This document shows positions 24,841-33,001 of a DNA stretch of 45,493 bases, one piece after another. Within the stretch, counting starts at the first letter, position 1. Every line of letters begins with the position of its first letter. Under the pieces are notes generated by a model. The model had not been told where the DNA came from. It saw nothing but the letters and a program-made list of their open reading frames with translations, and did no database searches. Origin of the DNA: an uncultured Clostridia bacterium (GTDB lineage Bacteria; Bacillota; Clostridia; Oscillospirales; Oscillospiraceae); assembly GCA_946186375.1 (NCBI GenBank), contig CAMHMZ010000018.1:1-45493 (forward strand), in the 5' to 3' direction. Both the position numbers and the translations under genes were made by a program.

Positions 24841-24869
24841 AGCATAGCTGCTTTGAAGAAAAAAAGCAA
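24841..24869 (-). promoter_or_regulatory. Promoter of the acetyltransferase-phzF unit
   Basis: On the minus strand TTGCTT (24864-24869) and TATGCT (24841-24846) are 17 bp apart. It is next to the end of element A copy 3. Confidence 0.5.
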
Positions 24870-24880
24870 GTGTGGTTTTA

Positions 24881-25041
24881 ATACTATTATCTGATGAGAA
24901 GCAGGTAAAGATCTGCGAGACGGATTTGTGTCAGGCGAGGCATCGTCCGCAGGGAATCCTTCGTGTATTGCCAAGGACGATAATGAAGCATGACGCAAAT
25001 CCAGCCGCAAAGATTGTCTGGTTTCTATCAGATAACAGTAT
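24881..25041. repeat. Palindromic element A, copy 3
   Basis: A 161-bp element with ends ATACTATTATCTGAT and, complemented, ATACTGTTATCTGAT (14 of 15 identical). Arms share CAG(G/A)(T/C)AA...TCTGCG and GGATTTG(T/C)GTCA. The centre differs from copies 1, 2 and 4, so this may be a subfamily. The gap 24808-25125 holds only this element and two promoters. Confidence 0.85.
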
Positions 25042-25078
25042 AAGCAATGAATGCCCTGAAAAGAGACCAAACAAACCC

Positions 25079-25107
25079 TTTACATTTTGGAGCAAGTTTG
25101 TTATAAT
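25079..25107 (+). promoter_or_regulatory. Promoter of tRNA-Arg
   Basis: TTTACA (25079-25084) and a perfect TATAAT (25102-25107) are 17 bp apart, 18 bp before the tRNA. Confidence 0.8.
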
Positions 25108-25125
25108 ATCCCGCGCGTGAAAAAT

Positions 25126-25202
25126 GCGGCTGTAGCTCAGCTGGATAGAGTGCCAGACTCCGACTCTGGAGGTCGTGGGTTCGAATCCCGTCAGCCGTAC
25201 CA
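25126..25202 (+). tRNA. tRNA-Arg (anticodon CCG)
   Basis: A full cloverleaf is seen: acceptor GCGGCTG with CAGCCGT (first pair G-U), D arm GCTC...GAGT, anticodon stem CCAGA/TCTGG around the loop CTCCGAC (anticodon CCG), T loop TTCGAAT and an encoded CCA end. It reads the arginine codon CGG. Confidence 0.95.
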
Positions 25203-25203
25203 G

Positions 25204-25238
25204 AAAAGAGGTATCCCAATGGGGGATGCCTCTTTTTT
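25204..25238 (+). terminator. Terminator after tRNA-Arg
   Basis: AAAGAGGTATCCC pairs with GGGGATGCCTCTTT around AATG, followed by a T-run. Confidence 0.85.
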
Positions 25239-25239
25239 G

Positions 25240-25430
25240 CATCAATCTTGTGCGCGCCCCGCTGGAGCCGCACGCGGGAGACCTGCGGCGAGGATCCTTT
25301 CCTGCCGGGTGCCCGATGGCTGGACGCCGAACGAAGGATACACCGTCTGCGTCGGTACCGGCAGCACCAGTGCGGTCGAGGTCGGCGCTCTGTTTGGCTG
25401 GAAAAAACACATAATCCGACCCGTCTTGAG
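25240..25430 (+). other. Possible gene remnant between two terminators
   Basis: Between the tRNA terminator and the next hairpin one plus-strand frame reads CRVPDGWTPNEGYTVCVGTG and on to GALFGWKKH, which looks protein-like, but there is no credible start or ribosome binding site and the frame runs into the hairpin. It could be the tail of a degraded gene left next to the tRNA. The remaining sequence to 25583 shows nothing firm apart from the hairpin. Confidence 0.3.
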
Positions 25431-25467
25431 AATCCGGGGATTTGCCGTTGCAAATCCCCGGATTTTC
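25431..25467. terminator. Strong hairpin, terminator-like in both directions
   Basis: AATCCGGGGATTTG and CAAATCCCCGGATT pair perfectly around CCGTTG, followed by TTTTCC on the plus strand. Confidence 0.7.
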
Positions 25468-25583
25468 CTATATAGTGGAAGACAAAGACAGCAACATTGA
25501 GGAACTGCCGGCTTGCTTGAGTGCACCAGACCGCAGCGGGATGAGACGAGGCGGTTTACGTACGGCAGGGAAGGAGAAATGAC

Positions 25584-26804
25584 ATGGGCGCAGTCAAAAA
25601 CGCGGCGTATCGCGGGTTTCAGGCGGCCTTCAATATCGGGGCCAGGTGCCTCCGCTGGCGCAGACCCATCCCGATTACCGGGCCCGGCAGCGTGGGGAAG
25701 ATCCCGGGGCTGCTGAAGAAGGAGAAGGTCAAGAAGGTCATGGTCGTCACCGGACCGACTGTCGGCAGGAAGCTCGCGCCGAGGATCCTGACGGAGCTGG
25801 ACAGGGCGGGCCTCGCCTATACGCTTTTTGCCGAGGTAGAGGCCAATCCCTCGGTCGACACGGTAAACAGGATCCAGAGGCTCTATCTCGATACGCGCTG
25901 CGAGGGCTTCATCGCCATCGGGGGCGGCTCGCCCATGGACGCGGCCAAGGCCGCGGCGGCCCGGGTCGTGCGGCCGAACACCGAGCTCGGACAGATGGCG
26001 GGGCTTTTGAAGGTCGGAAAGAAGCTCCCGCCCTATATCGCCGTGCCCACCACGGCCGGGACGGGCTCCGAGACGACGATCGCCGCCGTCATCACCGATA
26101 CCCGCACGCAGCACAAGTACGCGCTGATGGATCTGCACCTTGTGCCGAAATACGCGGTACTCGACCCGGAGATGACGCGCGAGCTGCCGCCGAAGATCAC
26201 CGCCGCCACCGGCATGGACGCGCTGACCCACGCGGTGGAGGCATACATCTGCTGGACTTACAACACGGAAGAGAGTCTTCGTCTGGCCGAGGAGGCCGTA
26301 TGTGAGATCTTCCGCTATCTGGAGAGAGCTTATCGCAACGGCAATGATATGGAAGCGCGCACCCAGATGCTGATCGCCTCCTACAAGGCGGGCTTTGCCT
26401 TCACCCGCGCTGGCGTCGGCAACGTTCACGCGATCGCCCACACGCTCGGCGGCTTGTACAACACGCCGCACGGGCTGGCCAACGCCGTCATCCTGCCCAT
26501 CGTGCTGGAGGACTACGGCAGGGCGGTGGAAGGGAAGCTCGCCCATCTGGCGGAGCTGACCGGCGTGAAGTTCGGCGGTACGGAGGGGGAAAAGGCAAAG
26601 GCCTTTATTGACGAGATCCGCGCTATGAACGGGCGAATGCAGATACCAACCGGCTTCGACTATATCAAAGAGGAGGACATCCCCCGGATGATCGACTGGG
26701 CACTGGCGGAGGCAAATCCCGTCTACCCCGTGCCGGTGGTCTATGACAGAAAACGCTGCGAAAAGGTCATCCGCCGCATCATCGCCGAGGCACAGAAAAG
26801 CTGA
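25584..26804 (+). CDS. Iron-containing alcohol dehydrogenase
   Basis: The 406-residue protein belongs to the group III (FucO/YqhD-type) dehydrogenases that interconvert alcohols and aldehydes or ketones with NAD(P)H. It has the nucleotide-binding GGGSPMDAAKA and the metal ligands D212, H216, H282 and H296, whose spacing (+4 and +14) equals that of FucO. An unusual basic N-terminal stretch of about 28 residues, MGAVKNAAYRGFQAAFNIGA and on to RWRRP, precedes the usual start of the fold. GGAGAAATGAC lies before ATG 25584. The substrate cannot be told from sequence, and no pathway neighbours give a hint. It ends at a strong terminator. Confidence 0.92.
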   Translation: MGAVKNAAYRGFQAAFNIGARCLRWRRPIPITGPGSVGKIPGLLKKEKVKKVMVVTGPTVGRKLAPRILTELDRAGLAYTLFAEVEANPSVDTVNRIQRLYLDTRCEGFIAIGGGSPMDAAKAAAARVVRPNTELGQMAGLLKVGKKLPPYIAVPTTAGTGSETTIAAVITDTRTQHKYALMDLHLVPKYAVLDPEMTRELPPKITAATGMDALTHAVEAYICWTYNTEESLRLAEEAVCEIFRYLERAYRNGNDMEARTQMLIASYKAGFAFTRAGVGNVHAIAHTLGGLYNTPHGLANAVILPIVLEDYGRAVEGKLAHLAELTGVKFGGTEGEKAKAFIDEIRAMNGRMQIPTGFDYIKEEDIPRMIDWALAEANPVYPVPVVYDRKRCEKVIRRIIAEAQKS

Positions 26805-26807
26805 AAA

Positions 26808-26852
26808 GGTTTGCCGGATTCGGAATCGACACGGATCCGGCAAACTTTTTTT
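26808..26852 (+). terminator. Terminator after the alcohol dehydrogenase
   Basis: GTTTGCCGGAT pairs with ATCCGGCAAAC, followed by a run of seven T. Confidence 0.88.
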
Positions 26853-26857
26853 CCCGA

Positions 26858-27014
26858 ATATCTGTTAGGAGAGTTCACAAGAGTTCCGGGAGAATACATT
26901 TGCGTCAGGCAGGACGCCTTTACGCAGAGCGTCATGGAGATAGATGGGCAAGGAAGCCGGGCGCATATTCTCCCGAGAAGAGGGAATCTTTGCTATCAGA
27001 TCTTCGTATCAGAT
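26858..27014. repeat. Palindromic element A, copy 4 (diverged)
   Basis: Ends TATCTGTTA and, complemented, TATCTGATA; both arms contain CGGGAGAATA. The centre CGCAGAGCGTCATGGA then GATAGATGGGCAAGGA aligns with the centres of copies 1 and 2. The right end overlaps the stop codon (27009-27011) of the next gene. Confidence 0.75.
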
Positions 27015-28787
27015 AAAGACAGGGCGCAGTTGACGTCCGACGGGCTTTTTTTCTTCGGTTTTCTTTTCGGTTTCCTTCGGCGTCCGATAGACGACCTTTT
27101 CCTTCGGCATGAGCTCGCCCTTGAGCGCCTGGTACTGCTTCTTCGTCAGACCGGCGCTTTCCAGCTCCTCCTTCGTCGGCTCGTAGCCGTACTGGATGAG
27201 CGTCATGATCCAGTCGCGCGCCTCTTTCTGCTGCTTGTCGGCCTTCTCGCCCTGCTGATCCTGGTACTGGCGCTCGGTGAGCCAGTCGCCGTAGCGGTCA
27301 CGATAGCGGTCGTAGGCGCGCTGCTCCCGCTGCTCGGCGCGCTGCTGATCGAGCCGCCAGTCACCGACCTCATCGCGGTAACGGTCGTAATCCTTCTGTT
27401 CCTGCTGGTCCTGGTACTGCCGTTCGGTCAGATAGTCACCGACCTCATCGCGGTAGCGGTCATAGTCCCGCTGCTCCTGCTGATCAGCGTACTGCCGCTC
27501 CGTCCGCCAATCGCTGACCTCGTCGCGGTATCGGTCATAGTCCCGCTGCTCCTGCTGATCAGCGTACTGCCGCTCGGTCAGATAATCGCTGACCTCATCG
27601 CGGTATCGCGCATAGTCCTGCCGCTCCAGCTCATCGGCGCGCTGCCGCTCGGTGAGCCAGTCGCCGTAGGTATCGCGGTAGCGGGCGTAATCCTGCCGCT
27701 CCAGCTCGTCGGCGCGCTGCCGCTCGGTCAGATAGCGGGAATACTCCTGCGCCTCGCGCTCGTCGGCGTACTGCCGCTCGGCGCGCCAGTCGCTCAGCTC
27801 ATCGCGGTAGCGCCCGTAGGCGCGCTCCTCGGCCCGATCGGCGTAGTCGCGCTCGGCTGCCCAGCGGTTATAGTCGTCCAGATAGCGCGCGTACTCGTCC
27901 TGCCCGAGCTGCCGGGCCAGCCCCAGCCGCTGCTGCAGCCGGTCGCCCTCGTCGCTCCAGCGCTGATACGCCCGGTCGTAGAGCTCCGGCGCCATGTCCA
28001 TGAGCTCCTCCATGCGCCGGTCGTAGGCCTGCTGGCCGACCGCCTGCCCGTAGCTCGAGCCGTAGCCGCCGGTGAGCGCCGCGGCCTGGCCCATCGTGTC
28101 GCGCATGGCGCTCTTTGCGCCCTGGGTATACTGATCCTTGTACTGCTGCCAGAGGGCGTCGCCGTTGAGGTCGTAGCTGAACTCCCCGCGGCCCTGGATC
28201 TGGGCGTAGAGCTGTGCGATCTGGTCGTCGAAGCTGCCCTGATACTGCGGCGCCTGCTGCGTAAAGCCGTTTCCGCCGCCGCTGTAGACCGGAACGCCGC
28301 TGCGTGCGCTCCGGGCCATGTCAAGCGCCTGTCGATAGGCCGCGTCGTCCACGCTGCGCTCCGTCGCGGCATAGCTCGGGGCAGGCCCAAGCTCGCGCTC
28401 CGCCGCGGCATAGCTCGGTGCTGGTCCAAGCTCACGCTGCGCGGCCGCATAGCTCGGCGCCGAGCCCGCCGTGCGCTCAGTTGGCGCATAGGTCGGCGCG
28501 CTGCCGAGCGTCCGCTCTTTGGCCGTATAGGTCGGCGCGGGCGTCATGGCAAGCTTCGGCGTCATGTAGATCGGCGCCGTCTGCGTCGTCTGGCCCGTGC
28601 CGGGGTCGGTCGTTTTGGTCTTTTTCTTCGTCTTGGTTTCGGCCGGCGCGGTGGGCTGCGTCGGCGCCTTCGGGGTCGTGGTCTTCGGGGTCGTGACCGC
28701 CGGCTCCTCCTCTTTCTTTTTCCGCGGACTGACGATATCTCCCATGACGACCGTAGTGGATCTCAGTCCGTTCTTTTTGTTTGCCAT
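27009..28787 (-). CDS. Repeat-rich prophage virion protein
   Basis: The 592-residue protein has no known domain that I recognise. It begins with a Lys/Thr/Pro-rich stretch, then five 13-residue repeats of the type APSYAAxERELGP, a Gly/Gln-rich middle, and eight 25-residue repeats plus one 18-residue partial repeat (built on YRDEVxD, TERQYADQQEQRDYDR) that should form long charged alpha-helix. Such proteins are seen at the end of structural modules in clostridial phages and may be internal or ejected virion proteins; that is inference. ATG 28787 has GGAGG 9 bp upstream. The stop codon lies inside repeat copy 4, so the original C-terminus may have been changed. Confidence 0.75.
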   Translation of the reverse strand: MANKKNGLRSTTVVMGDIVSPRKKKEEEPAVTTPKTTTPKAPTQPTAPAETKTKKKTKTTDPGTGQTTQTAPIYMTPKLAMTPAPTYTAKERTLGSAPTYAPTERTAGSAPSYAAAQRELGPAPSYAAAERELGPAPSYAATERSVDDAAYRQALDMARSARSGVPVYSGGGNGFTQQAPQYQGSFDDQIAQLYAQIQGRGEFSYDLNGDALWQQYKDQYTQGAKSAMRDTMGQAAALTGGYGSSYGQAVGQQAYDRRMEELMDMAPELYDRAYQRWSDEGDRLQQRLGLARQLGQDEYARYLDDYNRWAAERDYADRAEERAYGRYRDELSDWRAERQYADEREAQEYSRYLTERQRADELERQDYARYRDTYGDWLTERQRADELERQDYARYRDEVSDYLTERQYADQQEQRDYDRYRDEVSDWRTERQYADQQEQRDYDRYRDEVGDYLTERQYQDQQEQKDYDRYRDEVGDWRLDQQRAEQREQRAYDRYRDRYGDWLTERQYQDQQGEKADKQQKEARDWIMTLIQYGYEPTKEELESAGLTKKQYQALKGELMPKEKVVYRTPKETEKKTEEKKPVGRQLRPVFI

Positions 28788-28800
28788 CCTCGTATCCTCC

Positions 28801-31800
28801 TTACGTAAAGCTGACGGTGAGTCCGTAGGCCTGGATGCCGATCCAGGAATTCGAGCTGCTGTATTCCGGTGCTGTTGAAAAGACAACGCGCGCGGCGATC
28901 CCGGCGGCGCTGCGGTAGACGCTCACGGTGTTGCCGCTGCCGAGCGTCAGCGTCCAGTACTGGTCTCCCTTGTACAGGACGACCTGCCCGCTGACAGAGA
29001 TCGTCACGCCGGAGGCCACGGGCTTGTCCAGCGGGATCGTGAAGAGCAGGACCGTGCCGCTGCGAAAGCCGCCCGCAAACTGCGCATAGCTGCCCGTGCC
29101 GAAGCTCACGCTGTCGCCCGCCTGGTAGCTCAGCTCCGTCGTGTGCGCCAGCCTGCGCCAGGCCGACCAGCCGCTGCCGGGGATATAGCCGCGCAGCCAG
29201 ACCGTCGGGTTCATCGTGTTCGTCACGACGGCCAGCTGTGTCCTGTAGCTGCCGTTGGCCGCGGCGAGCACGAGCAGCCGATAGCCCGCGGTGCTCGTCG
29301 GCCCATTGCTGATCGCGGCGGCGGCCTCGGCATTGACCACGGAATAGTCGCCGACCGTCAGCAGGTCATTGAGATCCGAGACCTCACTTGTGTCGATCAC
29401 CGTCCCGCGCGCGGCGATAGCCTGCCGGACACGACCCGGCAGAGACGTCGTCCCGAAGTACAGCTCCCAGTCCTCGGGCAGCTCCAGGCGCTTGTTGTTC
29501 TCGGCGGCCTTCCCGAAGGCCACGCCCAGCCCTTTCGGCCGGAACTTGATCGCCCAGCGCAGGCCGGGCAGCGTGAGCGTTGTCGTCGTGCTGTGGCCGA
29601 GAGAGTCCGTGGCCGTCAGCCGGATGCTGTAGCTTGTGTCCTGCTCCAGTGTTCCTCCGCCAAGGATACGATTTTCCACACTGACGGTGGCTGCGTTGCT
29701 TCCAAGCGTCAGCGGATCGCTCCAGCTCCCGCCCACGCTTCGCCGCTCCACGGTGAGCGTTACGCGGTTGATCCCCCCAAGCGTCGAGCAGGCGGCGGTC
29801 GCCTTCGCACTGTACCAGGCCCCGCCGTCCAGCGCCGTCCCGCCGCTGCTGCAGCGGAAGACCTTCACGCCGCTGAGCGTCGGCGCGGCATAGGCCAGCG
29901 GCGTCACGCTGAGCGTCGTCGAGGCCGTGCGGCCGCGGCTGTCCGTCACGGTCACGGTGATCGGGATGGCCGCCGTGCCCGTCAGCGCCGCAGTCGTGAT
30001 CCTTGCCGTCGCGCCGGGGCTCGTCACGGTCTGTGTCTTTCCCTGGCAGCTCAGCTTGTACGAGGCCACCGTCGCCCCAGAGACCATCGTGAGCTTGCTC
30101 TTTGTCAGCGTCACGGCGGCCTTGCTGTAGCCCTGCACGTAAACGCTCAGCGTGCCCGAGCCGCTCCAGGAGATGTCGCTGTTGTCCGCGGCGACGGCGG
30201 CAAAGCCGCTCTGGATCACTGGCTTCATGCCGCTGTCGGCCGTAACGGTCACGGTCCGCGTCGCCGGCGAGCCGACGGCCGTCGTGCACTCGCTCGAGGT
30301 ATAGGTCTGCACCGACACCGTCACCGTGAGGCTCGTGCTGCTCGGGTAAGAAGCAAACCATTCGCGCGGCACGGTGTAGCTCAGATCCTTCGCAAAGGCG
30401 CCGGACACGCCGAGCTGCGTGCTCCCGATGAGAAAGCGCGCCTTGTGGTAGTATGCGGTACTGACGCGGCTGACGGAGAGGGCGAGCGCCGCGTTCGTCT
30501 GCACCGAAGAGGGGCAGGCGCTGATCGTCGAGGGCCCGGCGTGCCCGGTCGTCTTGACGGCGACGGCCTTCGTGACCGTGTGGCTGCCGCCGCTCGTAAA
30601 GCTCGAGCCGTTGACCGTCCCGCCGTCGAGCACATAGCCTGTCTTGGCCGCGAAGCTGACCTTCAGCACGTCGCTGTAGTAGATCTTCGCGCCGTCGGCG
30701 AGCGTCCCGGTCGAGGCTCCCTGCTTCGGGCTCGACGTGCGCTGCACCGTGATGGTCGTGCCGGTCGCCGGGCTGATCGAGAGCGCGAAGCTCTTGACGC
30801 CGGCCGCCGCCTTGACCGAGACGGCGCCCGTGACGGTGTGGCTCTGGCCGCTTGTGAAGGCCGCGTCGTTCACCGTGCGGGTCTTCAGCTCATAGCCCGT
30901 CGAGGCCGCGAAGGAGATCGTCAGCTTGTCCCCGTAATACACCGCCGCGCCGTTCGAGAGCGTCCCGGTCGCCGCGCCCTGCTTCGGGCTCGCCGTGCGC
31001 TGCACTGTGACCGACGAGCCCGTGCCCGCCGAGACCGCCAGCGTATAGCTGAGCACCTGGGCCGCGGCGGCGACGCTCAGAGCGCCGCTCACCGTGACGC
31101 TGTTGCCGCTGGTGAAGCTCGAGCCGTTGACGGTGTGGCTCGTGAGCTTGTACCCGGTCGTGGCGGAGAACGTGACCGTCAGCTTTTCGCCGTAGGTGAC
31201 GGCGTCGCCGTTCGAGAGCGCCGTCGAGCCGCGCTTGACGGAAACGACGGCGCCCGTCCCGGCGCTGATGGAGAGCGTAAAGGTCTTGAGCCGCGCTGTC
31301 GCCTTCACGCTCACGGCGCCGCTGACGGAGAAGCTGTAGCCGCTGGCGCGGGTGGTGCCGTTGACCGTGTGCGTCGCGAGGTCATAGCCCGTCGAGGCTT
31401 CAAACGTGACGCTCAGCTCGTCGCCGTGCGTAATGGTCGCCCCGTCGGAAAGCGTCGTCGCACCGCGCTTGACGGTGACGCCCGCGCCCGTCCCGGCGGA
31501 GATCGAAAGCTTGTAGGTCTTCTTCGCCGCCGTCGCTTTGACGGCGACGTCCCCGCTGACGGAGAAGCTGTAGCCGCTGGCCCTCGCCGTGCCGTTGACG
31601 GTATGGGTGCTCAGCTCATAGCCCGTCGATGCGCCGAAGCCCACCGCGATCGTGTCGCCCCTGTAGACTGTCGCCCCGTCGGAGAGCGCCCCGGTCGCCG
31701 CGCCGAGCTCGGAGGCCGTGCGCCGCACCGTGGCGCTCGAGCCTGTCCCGGTGCTGATCGAAAGGCCGTAGCTCGGCCAGGCGGCCGCGGAGCTCACGCT

Positions 31801-32223
31801 CAGCGCGCCCGTCACATGGAGGACGAAATAGTCTGTCGTCGTCCAGCAGGGGCGCAGGAAGAGATAATAGGTCGTGTTGGCCTTCAGGCTCACGCTCACC
31901 GTGCCGGCAAAGCGCCAGTAGTCCTGGTTGTTCCCAAGGTAGGTCCCCGTGATGTTCGCCGTGCCGCCGACGTAGGACGAGGGCGTGGCCGAGGCGGACG
32001 CCGTCAGCTGCGCGCCCTCACCGTAGGGCACATTCGGCTTTGCGCCGTCGTTGCAGTTGGCGTCGAAGCTCAGCTTCACCGAGGAGCAGCCGCTCGCGTC
32101 GGTCTTGACCTTGATGCGCGTCCAGTAATGGTTGCCGCCGGTCTCGCCCAGCGCGCGCGAAGCTCCGGAGTCCTGCGCCGCGCCATTGAGCATATATTCG
32201 ATGCTCTGTACCGAAAAACCCAT
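28801..32223 (-). CDS. Phage tail fibre/minor structural protein (DUF859-like)
   Basis: The 1140-residue protein starts with a lectin-like beta domain (about residues 1-150), followed by a run of about 80-residue repeats of the bacterial repeat type (SVKATA, LSISAGTG, V.VKRG, DGATI..GD.L.V.F.ASTGY), then Ig-like segments and a C-terminal part with WAIKFRPKGLGVAFGKAAE that marks the DUF859-type phage structural family. AGGAGG precedes ATG 32223. The repeats make it a likely receptor-contacting fibre. It lies 13 bp before the repeat-rich virion protein gene. Confidence 0.85.
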   Translation of the reverse strand: MGFSVQSIEYMLNGAAQDSGASRALGETGGNHYWTRIKVKTDASGCSSVKLSFDANCNDGAKPNVPYGEGAQLTASASATPSSYVGGTANITGTYLGNNQDYWRFAGTVSVSLKANTTYYLFLRPCWTTTDYFVLHVTGALSVSSAAAWPSYGLSISTGTGSSATVRRTASELGAATGALSDGATVYRGDTIAVGFGASTGYELSTHTVNGTARASGYSFSVSGDVAVKATAAKKTYKLSISAGTGAGVTVKRGATTLSDGATITHGDELSVTFEASTGYDLATHTVNGTTRASGYSFSVSGAVSVKATARLKTFTLSISAGTGAVVSVKRGSTALSNGDAVTYGEKLTVTFSATTGYKLTSHTVNGSSFTSGNSVTVSGALSVAAAAQVLSYTLAVSAGTGSSVTVQRTASPKQGAATGTLSNGAAVYYGDKLTISFAASTGYELKTRTVNDAAFTSGQSHTVTGAVSVKAAAGVKSFALSISPATGTTITVQRTSSPKQGASTGTLADGAKIYYSDVLKVSFAAKTGYVLDGGTVNGSSFTSGGSHTVTKAVAVKTTGHAGPSTISACPSSVQTNAALALSVSRVSTAYYHKARFLIGSTQLGVSGAFAKDLSYTVPREWFASYPSSTSLTVTVSVQTYTSSECTTAVGSPATRTVTVTADSGMKPVIQSGFAAVAADNSDISWSGSGTLSVYVQGYSKAAVTLTKSKLTMVSGATVASYKLSCQGKTQTVTSPGATARITTAALTGTAAIPITVTVTDSRGRTASTTLSVTPLAYAAPTLSGVKVFRCSSGGTALDGGAWYSAKATAACSTLGGINRVTLTVERRSVGGSWSDPLTLGSNAATVSVENRILGGGTLEQDTSYSIRLTATDSLGHSTTTTLTLPGLRWAIKFRPKGLGVAFGKAAENNKRLELPEDWELYFGTTSLPGRVRQAIAARGTVIDTSEVSDLNDLLTVGDYSVVNAEAAAAISNGPTSTAGYRLLVLAAANGSYRTQLAVVTNTMNPTVWLRGYIPGSGWSAWRRLAHTTELSYQAGDSVSFGTGSYAQFAGGFRSGTVLLFTIPLDKPVASGVTISVSGQVVLYKGDQYWTLTLGSGNTVSVYRSAAGIAARVVFSTAPEYSSSNSWIGIQAYGLTVSFT

Positions 32224-32224
32224 C

Positions 32225-33001
32225 TTATCCTCCTATGTACCTGAGGCCCCAGCCGCCCTCTGTGGTGACGAGCCAGTCGGACGAAAACTGCAGCTGATCC
32301 TCGACGAGGAGATTGGCCACGTGCAGCATGCTGTCCTTGCTGTCGAACCAGCCGACCTTTGCTCCGCCGATCCAGTACTGCCAGCCCGTGGAGGTATAGA
32401 TGCCCACGGTCTGGCCGGGCTCGAGGTAGTAATAGGTCTCGCCGCCCACGTCCTTCGTCCTGCCGGTAAAGCTCAGGTCCTGACTGATGACGATGCCGAG
32501 GGTCTCATTCTGCGTCGAGGGGTCGACGATGATGCCGCGCCGGATCTGCCCGTTGATGGTCTGGCGGTATTCCTCCAGCGCGTCAGCGGCGCCGCTGGCC
32601 GCCGCCTCGATCGCCGCGCCGTACTCGTAGCTCTCCACGGTCTCCTTCGCGGTCTGCTCGATGCTCGTCTGGATCTGCTCCAGATACGTCCCGTATTCCG
32701 ACTCCGCCCTATAGTCATAGCTGAGATAGGTGGAGATCTTGTCAATGCTCGCATAGACCTCGTCGGCGGTCTTGACGATGAGATCCTTGAGCTGCCGGGC
32801 GCGCGCCTGCGCCGCGGCGATGGCGTCGGCGTCCTTCGGCTTGGCCGCGTTCACGGCGCGCTGCACGATGACGGCCGTCTCCTGCGCGTTCCCCTGCGCC
32901 GGGAGCTGCCGCGACAGCCGCACCAGATAGTCCCGCAGCTGTCTGAGCTGCTGCTCCGCCGTCCCCTGCAGGATCGGCGGCAGCTGATACACTTCGTTCA
33001 T
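32225..33001 (-). CDS. Prophage structural protein, coiled-coil plus fibre-tip-like
   Basis: The 258-residue product starts at ATG 33001 (GGGGAG upstream), coupled by an ATGA overlap to the preceding gene. Residues 1-150 are helical and Gln/Ala/Arg-rich, probably a coiled coil; residues 170-258 are beta-rich (YYYLEPGQTVGIYTSTGWQ) and end in a short Gly/Tyr segment. It is probably a tail or baseplate-attached protein. I do not recognise a named family. The longer open frame to 33421 is a shadow of the next gene. Confidence 0.72.
   Translation of the reverse strand: MNEVYQLPPILQGTAEQQLRQLRDYLVRLSRQLPAQGNAQETAVIVQRAVNAAKPKDADAIAAAQARARQLKDLIVKTADEVYASIDKISTYLSYDYRAESEYGTYLEQIQTSIEQTAKETVESYEYGAAIEAAASGAADALEEYRQTINGQIRRGIIVDPSTQNETLGIVISQDLSFTGRTKDVGGETYYYLEPGQTVGIYTSTGWQYWIGGAKVGWFDSKDSMLHVANLLVEDQLQFSSDWLVTTEGGWGLRYIGG

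Noticed and set aside
28801..32223. Fibre gene as the target of a diversity-generating retroelement
   Set aside because: No reverse transcriptase or template repeat is visible in the window, and the repeats in the fibre are ordinary tandem domains.
29143..32244. Long plus-strand open frame opposite the fibre gene
   Set aside because: Arg/Ala-rich shadow without a ribosome binding site; the minus strand shows recognised phage domains.
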